Origin: Pseudomonas sp. LS1212
GTDB lineage: Bacteria; Pseudomonadota; Gammaproteobacteria; Pseudomonadales; Pseudomonadaceae
Reading direction: 5' to 3'
NCBI RefSeq assembly: GCF_024741815.1
Contig: NZ_CP102951.1
Location: 4,168,001-4,232,000, forward strand
DNA length: 64,000 nt
This document shows, in pieces, positions 32,892-40,583 of the stretch. How positions within the stretch are numbered: the first letter of the stretch is position 1; every line of letters begins with the position of its first letter. The position numbers and the translations under genes were made by a program. Under the pieces are notes generated by a model. That model worked only from the letters and a program-made list of their open reading frames with translations. It was not told the origin of the DNA and searched no databases.

Positions 32892-34146
32892 ACACCACAC
32901 TGGCATTGACCCCACCAAACCCGAAACCATTGCTCATGGCGTATTCAATGGGCATGGGCCGGGCTTTGCCACTGACGATATCCACACCTTCGGCGTCCTC
33001 ATCCGGCACCTCCAGATTGAGCGTCGCCGGCGCAATCTGATCGCGAATCGCCAGAATCGTGAAAATCGCCTCCAGGCCACCGGCTGCACCAAGCAAATGC
33101 CCCGTCGCGGACTTGGTCGAAGTCACCGCCACAGCGTTACTAGCGCCAAACACCGCCTTGATGGCCGCCAACTCACCCTTGTCACCAACCGGCGTCGAAG
33201 TCGCGTGGGCATTGAGATGCTGGATCTGCGCGGCCGAAATGCCCGCCTGCTCAATGGCCAACTGCATAGCACGCCTGGCCCCACTGCCATCCTCCGGCCC
33301 GGCCGTCAGATGATAAGCGTCCGCCGTGGTGCCGTAACCGACCACCTCGGCAATCGGCGTCGCGCCACGCGCAAGCGCATGCTCCAGCGACTCGATAACC
33401 AACAGACCAGCCCCCTCCCCCATGACAAAGCCATCACGGCTACTGTCGAAAGGCCGAGAAGCACGCTGCGGCGTGTCATTAAAACCACTCGACAACGCCC
33501 GGGCAGCAGCAAAGCCGGCCAGACTCACCCGATCAATGCACGCCTCCGCCCCACCGCAAAGCGCGATATCCGCCTCCCCGCTACGAATCAACCGCGCCGC
33601 ATCACCAATCGCCTGCACCCCCGCCGCACACGCCGTCACCGGCGCACCTAGCGGGCCCTTGAAACCGTACTCGATAGACACATGCCCAGCCGCCAGATTG
33701 ACCAGGAATGACGGAATGGTAAACGGCGACAAACGCCGCGGGCCGCGGGTATCGGTGATCCTGACTGCTTCAGCGATTGCCCCAAAGCCACCGACCCCGG
33801 AACCGATGATGGTTGCGGTACGAGTCTGGCCTTGCTCGTCCTGTGGTGCCCACTTGGCTTGAGCCAGCGCCTCTTTGGCGGCTGCCAGGGCGAACTGGAT
33901 GAAGCGGTCCATCTTTTTCTGCTCTTTGGGCGCGACGGCGGCGTCGGGATCGAAGCCGGCTCTAGGATCATCGGCAATCGATGGTACGGCACCGCCGACC
34001 TTGGCCGGTAAATCTTCGACCACCGCATCCGGCAGGCGCCTGAGGCCCGATTGACTAGCCAAAAGTCGCTCCCAGACGGGGTCCAGACCACAACCCAGCG
34101 GAGAAACCAGGCCCATTCCCGTCACTACGACTCTACGTACACTCAT
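32872..34146 (-). CDS. Beta-ketoacyl-ACP synthase II-like (FabF family)
   Basis: A 424-residue condensing enzyme of the thiolase fold. The active-site Cys is in VTACAAGVQAIGDAARL near residue 168, and the two catalytic His are in NAHATSTPVGD (about 308) and SATGHLLGAAGG (about 345). It should elongate acyl-ACP with malonyl-ACP. It stands alone, away from acpP and other fab genes, so it is a second FabF-type synthase of unknown special role. Starts at 34146 (MSVRRVVVTGMG) or three codons earlier are possible. A group II intron lies upstream. Confidence 0.9.
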   Translation of the reverse strand: MSVRRVVVTGMGLVSPLGCGLDPVWERLLASQSGLRRLPDAVVEDLPAKVGGAVPSIADDPRAGFDPDAAVAPKEQKKMDRFIQFALAAAKEALAQAKWAPQDEQGQTRTATIIGSGVGGFGAIAEAVRITDTRGPRRLSPFTIPSFLVNLAAGHVSIEYGFKGPLGAPVTACAAGVQAIGDAARLIRSGEADIALCGGAEACIDRVSLAGFAAARALSSGFNDTPQRASRPFDSSRDGFVMGEGAGLLVIESLEHALARGATPIAEVVGYGTTADAYHLTAGPEDGSGARRAMQLAIEQAGISAAQIQHLNAHATSTPVGDKGELAAIKAVFGASNAVAVTSTKSATGHLLGAAGGLEAIFTILAIRDQIAPATLNLEVPDEDAEGVDIVSGKARPMPIEYAMSNGFGFGGVNASVVFKRWQG

Positions 34147-34312
34147 GCAGTCCATACCTCGATGATGGGTTTAACCACTGTTTGTAGCGAACGGCCACAT
34201 CTGCAACGAAGGAACCTTGGAATTTTGGCCCTATCCAGGCCCGAACGTTCCCGCACCTCGGTTAGTAATATTATAATTACAATTTAAACTGTCAAATCAT
34301 CCCCCCCCGGAA

Positions 34313-36233
34313 ATCGAGTAGGAGGCGGATTTACATCCGCTGTCCTCTCACACCACCGTACGTACGGTTCCGTATACGGCGGTTCAGGTTAAGCGGCTAA
34401 GCCGGGTTATCGTGTCCAGTATTGAGACCAGCCCGAGTCGATCCCATAGTTTCTTCGGCAGCGCCTGATTCATATGGGGTGCTCCCGAGTTCCACCAAGG
34501 GCCTCGACCATTGAATGCTGAGTTACAAGCACGAGCTTCGTTGAGCCCTAGACGCATCAAGTTGCGCGCCCTCGTAGAGGGCTGCTTCCATTGGCGCCAG
34601 ATGATACAGCGAAGTTTGTGACGCACCCAGCCATCAAGATCCTCAAGTGGCCGCTTGCTCTGACTCAGCTTGAAGTAGCCAGCCCAGCCGCGCAGCACGG
34701 GGTTTATCCGCTCGATGACGCTCGCCATCTTGTGGCTTCGCGTTGTGCGCAGCAGGCTTCGAAGTCGGTCGCGTAAGCGATCCAGACTCATCGTCGCCAC
34801 TCTTAGTCTCGGCTGCTGATGCCAGCTCATCCCGTAGCCCAAGTAATCACATACCCAAGAACCGACGACTCGGCTCTTTTCCCGATTCAGCACCAGTTTC
34901 AATCGCTGGTTCAGGAAACGCTCGACGCCGGCTATCACTCGTTCGCCGGCACGGCGACTGCGCACATAAATGTTCGCGTCATCGGCATAACGCACGAAGC
35001 GATGGCCCCGCCGTTCCAGTTCGCGGTCAAGTTCGTTGAGCAGGATGTTCGACAGCAACGGCGAGAGCGGGCCGCCTTGTGGCGTCCCTTCCTGCCGTCG
35101 GCTGACGAGTCCGCCTGACATCGTTCCCGCTTCGAGATAGCGACGGATCAACGTGAGCGCACGTTTATCTTCGATTTGACGCTCGATGTAGGCCATCAAT
35201 ACATCGTGGTTGACCCGATCAAAGAACTTCATCAGATCGAGCTCCACGCACCAACGGTGTCCCGCTGCTACATGGGCGCGAGCTGTTTCGATGGCTTGGT
35301 GAGCGCTTCTGCCTGGACGAAAGCCGTAGCTGTAGTCCGAGAACAGCGGATCGAAGATCGGCGTGAGCTGTTGCAGCAGCGCCTGCTGGATCAGGCGATC
35401 CACGACGCTGGGAATGCCCAGTTGTCTTGTCCCGCCCTTGGGTTTGGGGATGTCGACGGCGCGTACACCTTGCGGGTGATATTCGCCGGTCAGCAATCGG
35501 TTCTTGAGAATCGGCCAATACTGTTTCACGTAGCCCGCCAACTCGTCGACCGTCATGCCATCGGCACCCGGTGCGCCCTTGTTGCTGACTACGCGTTGAT
35601 ACGCACGCTTGAGGTTGGCGGGTGCAAGCACCCGCGCCATCAGCGTGTCCGGCTCCGCGTTCGTCCACGTCACAGACGCCGTCGATGCTTGCGCCCTGTC
35701 AGCCGTCATCCTCGGATACCGTCCGGGACTTGGGGTAACAGTTTTCTCTTGGAGAATATTCTGCGTTTCAGCATTCGATGAGACTCTGACGCCTACTGGC
35801 GGCATAACCTGTTCGGCCCTTGGTGGCGGGGTTAATCGCCACTTACTACGGCCTCGGCTGACTTCTGCACGCTCATCCCGTCGCCTCGCGGCGCTCGGTA
35901 GCACACTGGCAAACGTGCAGATATCCCAGGGTAATTCGCGCGACCTTCCTGCTTATGCCTGTCGGATCTACGTCACAGCGTTCCGTGCAAGTATCGGGCT
36001 TTGAAGATGCTTGCCTTCTTACCCCGCTGCGCCGCCTCTATCCGTTTCCTGTTCGTCAGGCCAGCAATTTGCCTCGGGCTTCCTTCAGATTCGCAGTCAC
36101 CCGCGACACCCTTGCCTCTGGCTAACACTTCCCCTTGCCGGGTGTGTAGAGGACTTTCACCTCCAAGTCACCAGCGAGGCCACCACAGCCAAGCTGGTTG
36201 CGCTAACGCGCAACGCGCCATGCCTGGCGCACA
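34313..36233 (-). mobile_element. Group II intron, bacterial class C type
   Basis: On the minus strand the element begins GTGCG at 36233 and ends CTCGAT at 34313, about 1.92 kb. It begins a few bases after the T-run of the comEA terminator hairpin, the typical site of class C introns. Domain V is the 34-35 nt hairpin at about 34351-34385 (GAACCGCCGTATACGG pairing with CCGTACGTACGGTGGTG). Domain VI follows, with GCGGAT / ATCCGC arms. The encoded reverse transcriptase has no obvious endonuclease domain, as expected for the class. Both ends are inferred from consensus, not from an empty-site comparison. Confidence 0.8.
34384..35709 (-). CDS. ltrA: Group II intron reverse transcriptase/maturase
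   Basis: About 441 residues: reverse-transcriptase fingers and palm with GAPGADGMTVDE, the RRQEGTPQGGPLSPLLSN region and the catalytic FVRYADDANIYV (YADD). A maturase (X) domain follows, ending WNSGAPHMNQALP near the C-terminus. There is no HNH endonuclease. It supports splicing and mobility of the intron that contains it. The stop overlaps domain V. The start is uncertain: 35709 (MTADRAQAST) is shown, and the frame stays open to 35904. Confidence 0.88.
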   Translation of the reverse strand: MTADRAQASTASVTWTNAEPDTLMARVLAPANLKRAYQRVVSNKGAPGADGMTVDELAGYVKQYWPILKNRLLTGEYHPQGVRAVDIPKPKGGTRQLGIPSVVDRLIQQALLQQLTPIFDPLFSDYSYGFRPGRSAHQAIETARAHVAAGHRWCVELDLMKFFDRVNHDVLMAYIERQIEDKRALTLIRRYLEAGTMSGGLVSRRQEGTPQGGPLSPLLSNILLNELDRELERRGHRFVRYADDANIYVRSRRAGERVIAGVERFLNQRLKLVLNREKSRVVGSWVCDYLGYGMSWHQQPRLRVATMSLDRLRDRLRSLLRTTRSHKMASVIERINPVLRGWAGYFKLSQSKRPLEDLDGWVRHKLRCIIWRQWKQPSTRARNLMRLGLNEARACNSAFNGRGPWWNSGAPHMNQALPKKLWDRLGLVSILDTITRLSRLT

Positions 36234-36235
36234 AG

Positions 36236-36262
36236 CAAAAGGCCGGTCATTGACCGGCCTCG
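36236..36262 (-). terminator. Terminator of comEA copy 1
   Basis: AGGCCGGTCA-TTGACCGGCCT is a perfect palindrome 18 bases after the comEA stop; on the minus strand it is followed by TTTTGCTT. The group II intron begins immediately beyond. Confidence 0.85.
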
Positions 36263-36279
36263 TATGGGGAGAACCTGGA

Positions 36280-36603
36280 TTAGTTGATCATGACCATGTC
36301 ACGATTCTTGTCGAGCAATGCCTTGCCGATGCCCTTGACCTCGAGCAATTCGTCAACGGAAGTGAATGCACCGTTGGCTTCCCGATAGGCGACAATGGCT
36401 TCAGCCTTGGCGCGGCCGATGCCCGACAGTTCCTGCTGCAGAGTCTGAGCATCTGCAGTGTTGAGATTGACCTTGGCGGTGGTCGCCGTTTGGGCGGAGA
36501 CCGGCTTGTCAACTGGTGCAGCAGAAGGGGGCGCTGCATAGACGGACAAAGACGCATTAGCCAGCAATGCAAACAGGAGGGAGGAAAGATAGGTTTTGTT
36601 CAT
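36280..36603 (-). CDS. comEA: ComEA-family helix-hairpin-helix DNA-binding protein, copy 1
   Basis: A 107-residue exported protein: signal peptide (MNKTYLSSLLFALLANASLS) followed by the ComEA helix-hairpin-helix region (VNLNTADAQTLQQELSGIG, then VKGIGKALLDKN). It binds DNA without sequence preference in the periplasm and is related to DNA-uptake ComEA, though in Pseudomonas it normally sits next to wbpM and its role is unclear. The start at 36603 gives a clean signal peptide. A terminator-like hairpin with a T-run (36621-36655) lies just before the start codon, and a similar hairpin precedes copy 2. Confidence 0.9.
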   Translation of the reverse strand: MNKTYLSSLLFALLANASLSVYAAPPSAAPVDKPVSAQTATTAKVNLNTADAQTLQQELSGIGRAKAEAIVAYREANGAFTSVDELLEVKGIGKALLDKNRDMVMIN

Positions 36604-36620
36604 AGGGAAGGGCTCCGTAG

Positions 36621-36655
36621 CAAAAAAATTCAAGGGCAGCATTTCCATCGCTGCC
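36621..36655 (-). promoter_or_regulatory. Leader hairpin before comEA copy 1 (attenuator-like)
   Basis: Minus-strand GGCAGC-GATGGAAAT-GCTGCC is followed after five bases by seven T, ending 18 bases before the comEA ATG. The same stem occurs at 40459-40479 before comEA copy 2 but without a T-run. It could be a terminator of upstream transcription or a regulated leader. Confidence 0.55.
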
Positions 36656-36804
36656 AGTGAACCTTAGTAACCACGAGCTGACTGTCAAACTTCGATCGCC
36701 GAACTCAAGGCTAAAATATGAAAGAGGATAATTCTTCAAACCCTTGAATGCTTGGAGATTTTTGTGCGGCTGCATGATGTTGGAGCCATGCATTGAAGGT
36801 ACAG

Positions 36805-37194
36805 TGCGGATTCCACGCCATCCGGCCACTCATTCCACGCTTATCCGGCCGGGTAATCCACGCACATCCGGCCACCTGTTCCACGGCCATCCGGCCGGGC
36901 AGTCGGAGCGCAGCGACGCAGGGTGGGTATTGTTAATCCGATTGCCCTGGTGTCGTCAATTTCCGAGTCCTTTTACGCATCGACTCACCCTGGAATTGGA
37001 TACGATAGGCGTTATGCACCAAGCGGTCGAGGATGGCGTCGGCCAGGGTCGGGTCACCGATCAGTGCATGCCAGTTGTCCACCGGCATCTGGCTGGTCAC
37101 CAGCGTCGAGCGCTGGCCGTAACGGTCGTCCAACAGCTCGAGCATGTCGCGCCGTTGTTCAGCGCTAAACGGTGCCAAGCCCCAGTCGTCCAGT
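36805..37194 (-). mobile_element. IS21-family insertion sequence remnant
   Basis: Holds the 3' end of istB (36933-37194) and the distal end of the element: at least four imperfect copies of a 22-bp terminal repeat of the form TCCACGCx-ATCCGGCC between 36810 and 36900, as expected for IstA-binding sites at IS21-family ends. The other end, istA and the first two thirds of istB are missing; the break coincides with the start of RIT-related sequence. Confidence 0.8.
36933..37194 (-). pseudogene. istB: istB C-terminal fragment (IS21 helper ATPase)
   Basis: About 87 codons matching the IstB C-terminus: LDDWGLAPFSAEQRRDMLEL, then DDRYGQRSTLVTSQMPVDNW and DAILDRLVHNAYRIQFQGES. The Walker A half of the ATPase is absent. 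The frame runs a few codons into foreign sequence (to 37232) with no ribosome site, so it is not a functional gene. Confidence 0.85.
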
Positions 37195-37302
37195 GATGTT
37201 GAGCTCAACATTACTGGACTTTTGTTACGCACCCCGTTATGTGGAGTTGAGCAGGAAACATGGCGCGCTGCGCCGACTCCAACCGCCCGAACTCCACATA
37301 AC
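37189..37302. repeat. Palindromic left end of the RIT element
   Basis: Two nested symmetric structures were seen. One is a 30-bp near-palindrome at 37189-37218 (TCCAGTGATGTTGAG / CTCAACATTACTGGA). The other is a 13-bp inverted repeat GTTATGTGGAGTT (37236-37248) with AACTCCACATAAC (37290-37302). They lie between the istB break and the stop of the third recombinase gene. RIT elements are reported to have inverted repeats at their ends; which of the two is the true boundary is not certain. Confidence 0.6.
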
Positions 37303-37305
37303 CAC

Positions 37306-38331
37306 TCACAGCCGTTTCAGCCAATCGACCACATCGACCGCAGCCGGCGACAGATGGCCGGCACGTGGCGACGCCAACACTTCGGGAAACACCTGGGCAA
37401 GCGCTTGGCGTTTGATGTCCAAATCCACCCGGGCATAGACCATGGTCGTGTTCAGCGTCGCATGGCCCAGCCACTGGCTAATTGTGGCGAAGTCAACGCC
37501 AGCCTTGAGCAAATGAACCACTGTGGCGTGTCGAAGCGAATGCGGATGAAGTCGCTTCTCTCGCATGGTGTTGGCCACCGGTGTGCCCGCTGCCACATAT
37601 TTCTTGAGTAGGTAGCGAACACCGAACCGCGTGAGCTTGGCACCGTGGCGGTTGGTGAACAGAAACGCCTCCGGCGCTATGGTCTGTGCCGACTGCTGAG
37701 CCAGTTCCCGCAGCAGCACCGCGGTATGCGGCCAGATGGGGCATAAACGAATCTTCCCGCCCTTGCCACGCAGACGTACTTGGTGCGGCGGCTCGGTTCT
37801 CACGTCGCGTACCTGCAGATCGAGTACCTCCTGCACGCGAGCACCGGTATTGAACATCAGCGCAAACAATGCATAGTCGCGCCGCCCCGAGTCGGTAGTG
37901 CGATCAATGCTATTGAGCACCGCGTCGACTTCGTCAGGCTCGAAATACGCCATTGGTGCGCTGCGGGCGCCGCGCTTGAACGGCAGCCCAAGCACCCGCT
38001 GTAACTCGGCTAGATGCTCCGGGCGTTCGCTGGCCAGGAATCGGGCAAAGGTGTGGATAGCAGCCAGCCGTGCATTGCGCGTCGCGACACCATTGTGACG
38101 CTCCTGTTCCAGATGCGTCAGGAATTGGCTGACCTGCTCTGCCGTAAAATCGTCGAGTTCCAAATCCTCGACGCCCCGTTCGCTGCGAGCCGAGGCAAAT
38201 CGCAAGAACAGCACGACGGCATCGCGATAACTGCGAATCGTGTGCAGGCTTATGCCACGGAGCTCGGGCAGATACTCCCGGAAGAAGTGCGTGATGCAAT
38301 TGCCAAGCGAGTTGGGCCGAGCGGGCTTCAT
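37306..38331 (-). CDS. RIT tyrosine recombinase C (intact)
   Basis: A 341-residue phage-integrase-family recombinase. An N-terminal SAM-like core-binding domain (HFFREYLPELRGISLHTIRS) precedes the catalytic domain with Arg in NTGARVQEVLDL, His-x-x-Arg in HPHSLRHATVVH, LGHATLNTTMVYARVD with the second His and the nucleophile Tyr. All catalytic residues are present. It is the third gene of the trio; its start overlaps the preceding stop. Confidence 0.9.
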   Translation of the reverse strand: MKPARPNSLGNCITHFFREYLPELRGISLHTIRSYRDAVVLFLRFASARSERGVEDLELDDFTAEQVSQFLTHLEQERHNGVATRNARLAAIHTFARFLASERPEHLAELQRVLGLPFKRGARSAPMAYFEPDEVDAVLNSIDRTTDSGRRDYALFALMFNTGARVQEVLDLQVRDVRTEPPHQVRLRGKGGKIRLCPIWPHTAVLLRELAQQSAQTIAPEAFLFTNRHGAKLTRFGVRYLLKKYVAAGTPVANTMREKRLHPHSLRHATVVHLLKAGVDFATISQWLGHATLNTTMVYARVDLDIKRQALAQVFPEVLASPRAGHLSPAAVDVVDWLKRL

Positions 38332-39276
38332 GGCGCACCTCCAGCAATCAAATGGCCGAAGTGGGCCTGGAAGCGATCACTGGCCGCTGCCGCAATATCC
38401 GGCATCCAACGCAGGTAATAAGCGGTAGAGACGATCGACACGTGCCCCATATACAGCGCTAGTTTCGGCAGGTTGGATTGCACATCGGCGCCTTGCCGAT
38501 ACCAACTCAGCAGTGCCTGGACGGCAAAGCTATGCCGAAAGTCATGAATCCGCGGCCGTCGGCCATCGCTACTGTGAACATCTGCAGCTTGGAATAGCGT
38601 TTGTATGCCACCGCTTGTTCCTGTCCCCGTATAGCCGCGCAAGCCTCTGGCGCAGTTGCACAGCAAGGGAGAATTCGGCGTGATGCTGAAGGGCGGCGCC
38701 AGCCGCTGCTTGAGATAGGCGCGCAGCTCACGATGGGCGTCCTGCGACAGATAGTGGAACGAAGCGGGATTTGTGGAACTTCGATTCGCGGATATGCAAT
38801 ACGCCTTGCGCCGAATCGGCATCGGCCAGGGTCAGCCGTAGCAGTTCGCCGCGACGTAGTCCCGCGGTATAGAGGAGCACGACGGCCAGCCGCAGGACCG
38901 CTGGCCGAAGAGGCGAGGTAGGCACCGGACTCAATTGCTCGGCAGCCGCGAGCATACTCGCGACCTCGCTCGAACCGAAGATGACGGGGGTGACGGCGGG
39001 ACAGGGTCGCGGGAAGTGGTTGGGGTCGGGCACAAAGCACTGCGGTTCGGTGCGCTGTCGATATAGACAAAAGTTGCGCACGATGCGCTGCCGGTTGCGT
39101 CGCACCGTGGCGCTAAGCCCGGCGAGGGTGTTGCACCACCCAAGGAAGCGATCGTAGTCAAGATCCGTACATGTCGCCTCCACTAGGAACTGACGGACCG
39201 ACGCGAGGACACGCTCTTCATTTCCATAAGCTCGACCAAGCGATCGCCGAAGTTGCAGATAGCGCGCAATGGTCAA
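38328..39276 (-). pseudogene. RIT tyrosine recombinase B, frameshifted
   Basis: The first half runs 39276 to about 38750 and contains YTAGLRRGELLRL (catalytic Arg) and HIRESKFHKSRFVPLS. The continuation DAHRELRAYLKQRLAPPF to IHDFRHSFAVQ, LALYMGHVSIVSTAYYLRW is in another frame. Removing one base near 38746-38752 (in the codons after FVPLS) would restore one protein of about 315 residues. The break may be a real mutation or a sequencing error; all catalytic residues survive across the two frames. Confidence 0.85.
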
Positions 39277-40190
39277 GTCGAGTGAGTCTCGGTCTCAGTG
39301 GGAAACATGGAGGTCTCCCTTCTATGCCAGCATGGAAGGGGCAGTGCCACGTCACGTAACGACTCGGTTTGCAGCCGAAGGTAAACGCAGGTGCTTTCCA
39401 GCGAGCGATGCCCAAGCAAATCGCCGATCGCCTTGATGCCCACACCGCGCTCAAGCAATCGCATGGCGAAGGCGTGGCGCAGGCAATAGGAAGAGCTGCC
39501 ATCGAGCGGCAGTCCGCTTTGCCGCGCGCGCTTCTCGTAGAGTTTGCAGACCGCGTAATGCTGTATCGGAGCCAGCGGTGTTCTTACACGCAGGAACAGT
39601 TCCGGCCAAGTGCTGCCAGGCCGACCGCAATGCAAATACCGCTTGAGCAGGCGCAGCGTTTGATCGGATAGCGGCAGGATCAAGTTCGAGCTGGTCTTGC
39701 TCTGATCGACACGCAATGTCCGGGCTCTCCAATCTATCGATGCCACGGTGAGCGCCACGATCTCCGATGGCCGCAATCCGTAGTAAGCCATCAAGTGCAG
39801 GATGGTGTAGTCGCGCCAACCGGCTTTGCTGTCGCGATCGACTGACTGCAATAGTTGCTGCACCAAACGCCAGGCAAGGGCACGCGGCGGAGCTTCGCCG
39901 CGATAGGTGCGCGGCGTGTCGATCGTATAGAGGCGCTCCCGGATATGGCCGTGGTCGAAGCAGTAGCGGAGAAAGGCACGCAATCTGGCGATGGAATGCT
40001 GCAGGCTCTGGCGCTTGATCAGTTGGTCCTTGGTAATGACAAACTGTTCTACGGCCGGCGCCGACAGATCCAGAAGCGCCGCCTCGTGTGGCACGGACTG
40101 AGTCAGAAAGTCGGCAATGGTCGAGATATGCTGGCTGACTGTCGGCGGCGTCAAGCCGCGAACCTCAATGAGGTGATGGCGGGCTTGCAA
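39273..40190 (-). pseudogene. RIT tyrosine recombinase A, 5'-truncated
   Basis: About 300 codons of a tyrosine recombinase: core-binding region around VSQHISTIADFLTQSV, then YYGLRPSEIVAL (Arg), SYCLRHAFAMRLLERG, and LGHRSLESTCVYLRLQ (His and Tyr). The recognisable protein begins LLQARHHLIEVRG exactly where comEA similarity ends. The N-terminal end expected for the family (some tens of residues) is missing. A chance frame continues 29 codons into comEA on another frame. Confidence 0.85.
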
Positions 40191-40428
40191 AAGCGCCGTG
40201 TTCGGCCCGGTAGGCGACGATCGCTTCGGCCTTGGCCTTGCCGATGCCCAGCAAATGGCTTTGCAAGGACACAGCATCGGCCGTATTTACATTGAGCCTG
40301 GCGGGCTGGGCCATTTCGACATTGGCCATGAGTGGCGAAGGGTCGCCGGTGCCTGGCGCTGCGCTCATAGAGAAAGACAGGGAAGTGAAGAGAGGCAGTA
40401 ACAGGTAGCTGAGCAAAGAATTGCGCAT
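40165..40428 (-). pseudogene. comEA: ComEA copy 2, 3'-truncated by the RIT junction
   Basis: An 87-codon frame: signal peptide (MRNSLLSYLLLPLFTSLSFS), then ARLNVNTADAVSLQSHLLG and IGKAKAEAIVAYRAEHGAF as in copy 1. It departs into ASPPSPH and a stop, encoded by recombinase sequence. The second helix-hairpin-helix (GIGKALLDKN in copy 1) is lost. It lies directly downstream of wbpM, the usual place of comEA, so this may be the original copy. Its leader shares a hairpin with copy 1. Confidence 0.85.
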
Positions 40429-40458
40429 GAGAAGGTTCCTTGGTCATAACGTTGCAGA

Positions 40459-40479
40459 GGCAGCGTTTCCATCGCTGCC
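40459..40479 (-). promoter_or_regulatory. Leader hairpin before comEA copy 2
   Basis: The stem GGCAGC / GCTGCC with loop GATGGAAAC matches the leader of comEA copy 1 almost base for base but is not followed by a T-run. It lies 31 bases before the start codon. Confidence 0.5.
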
Positions 40480-40583
40480 TTCGAACGTTAGCCCCCTGAA
40501 ACGACGAGGGCAAACCGCGGAACCACCAAAGATGTTGCGAGAAAAAACCGGTGAACCACGCGAGTATCTATTTCCTACTGGCG

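Larger units (their letters stand above)
37219..40190 (-). mobile_element. Recombinase-In-Trio (RIT) element, degraded
   Basis: Three different tyrosine recombinase genes lie in tandem on the minus strand, each overlapping the next by four bases (ATGA at 39273-39276 and 38328-38331). This is the arrangement that defines RIT elements. The first gene has lost its 5' end at a junction with comEA copy 2 (about 40188), the second carries a frameshift, and only the third is intact. The left end has palindromes; no matching right end is present, so it was removed by deletion. Confidence 0.85.

Noticed and set aside
36557..36829. 90-codon minus-strand frame upstream of comEA copy 1
   Set aside because: It crosses the leader hairpin and the IS21 end and shows no motif; chance frame.
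39273..40277. Full-length 334-codon recombinase starting inside comEA
   Set aside because: The first 29 codons are comEA sequence read in a wrong frame; the recombinase is better described as 5'-truncated.
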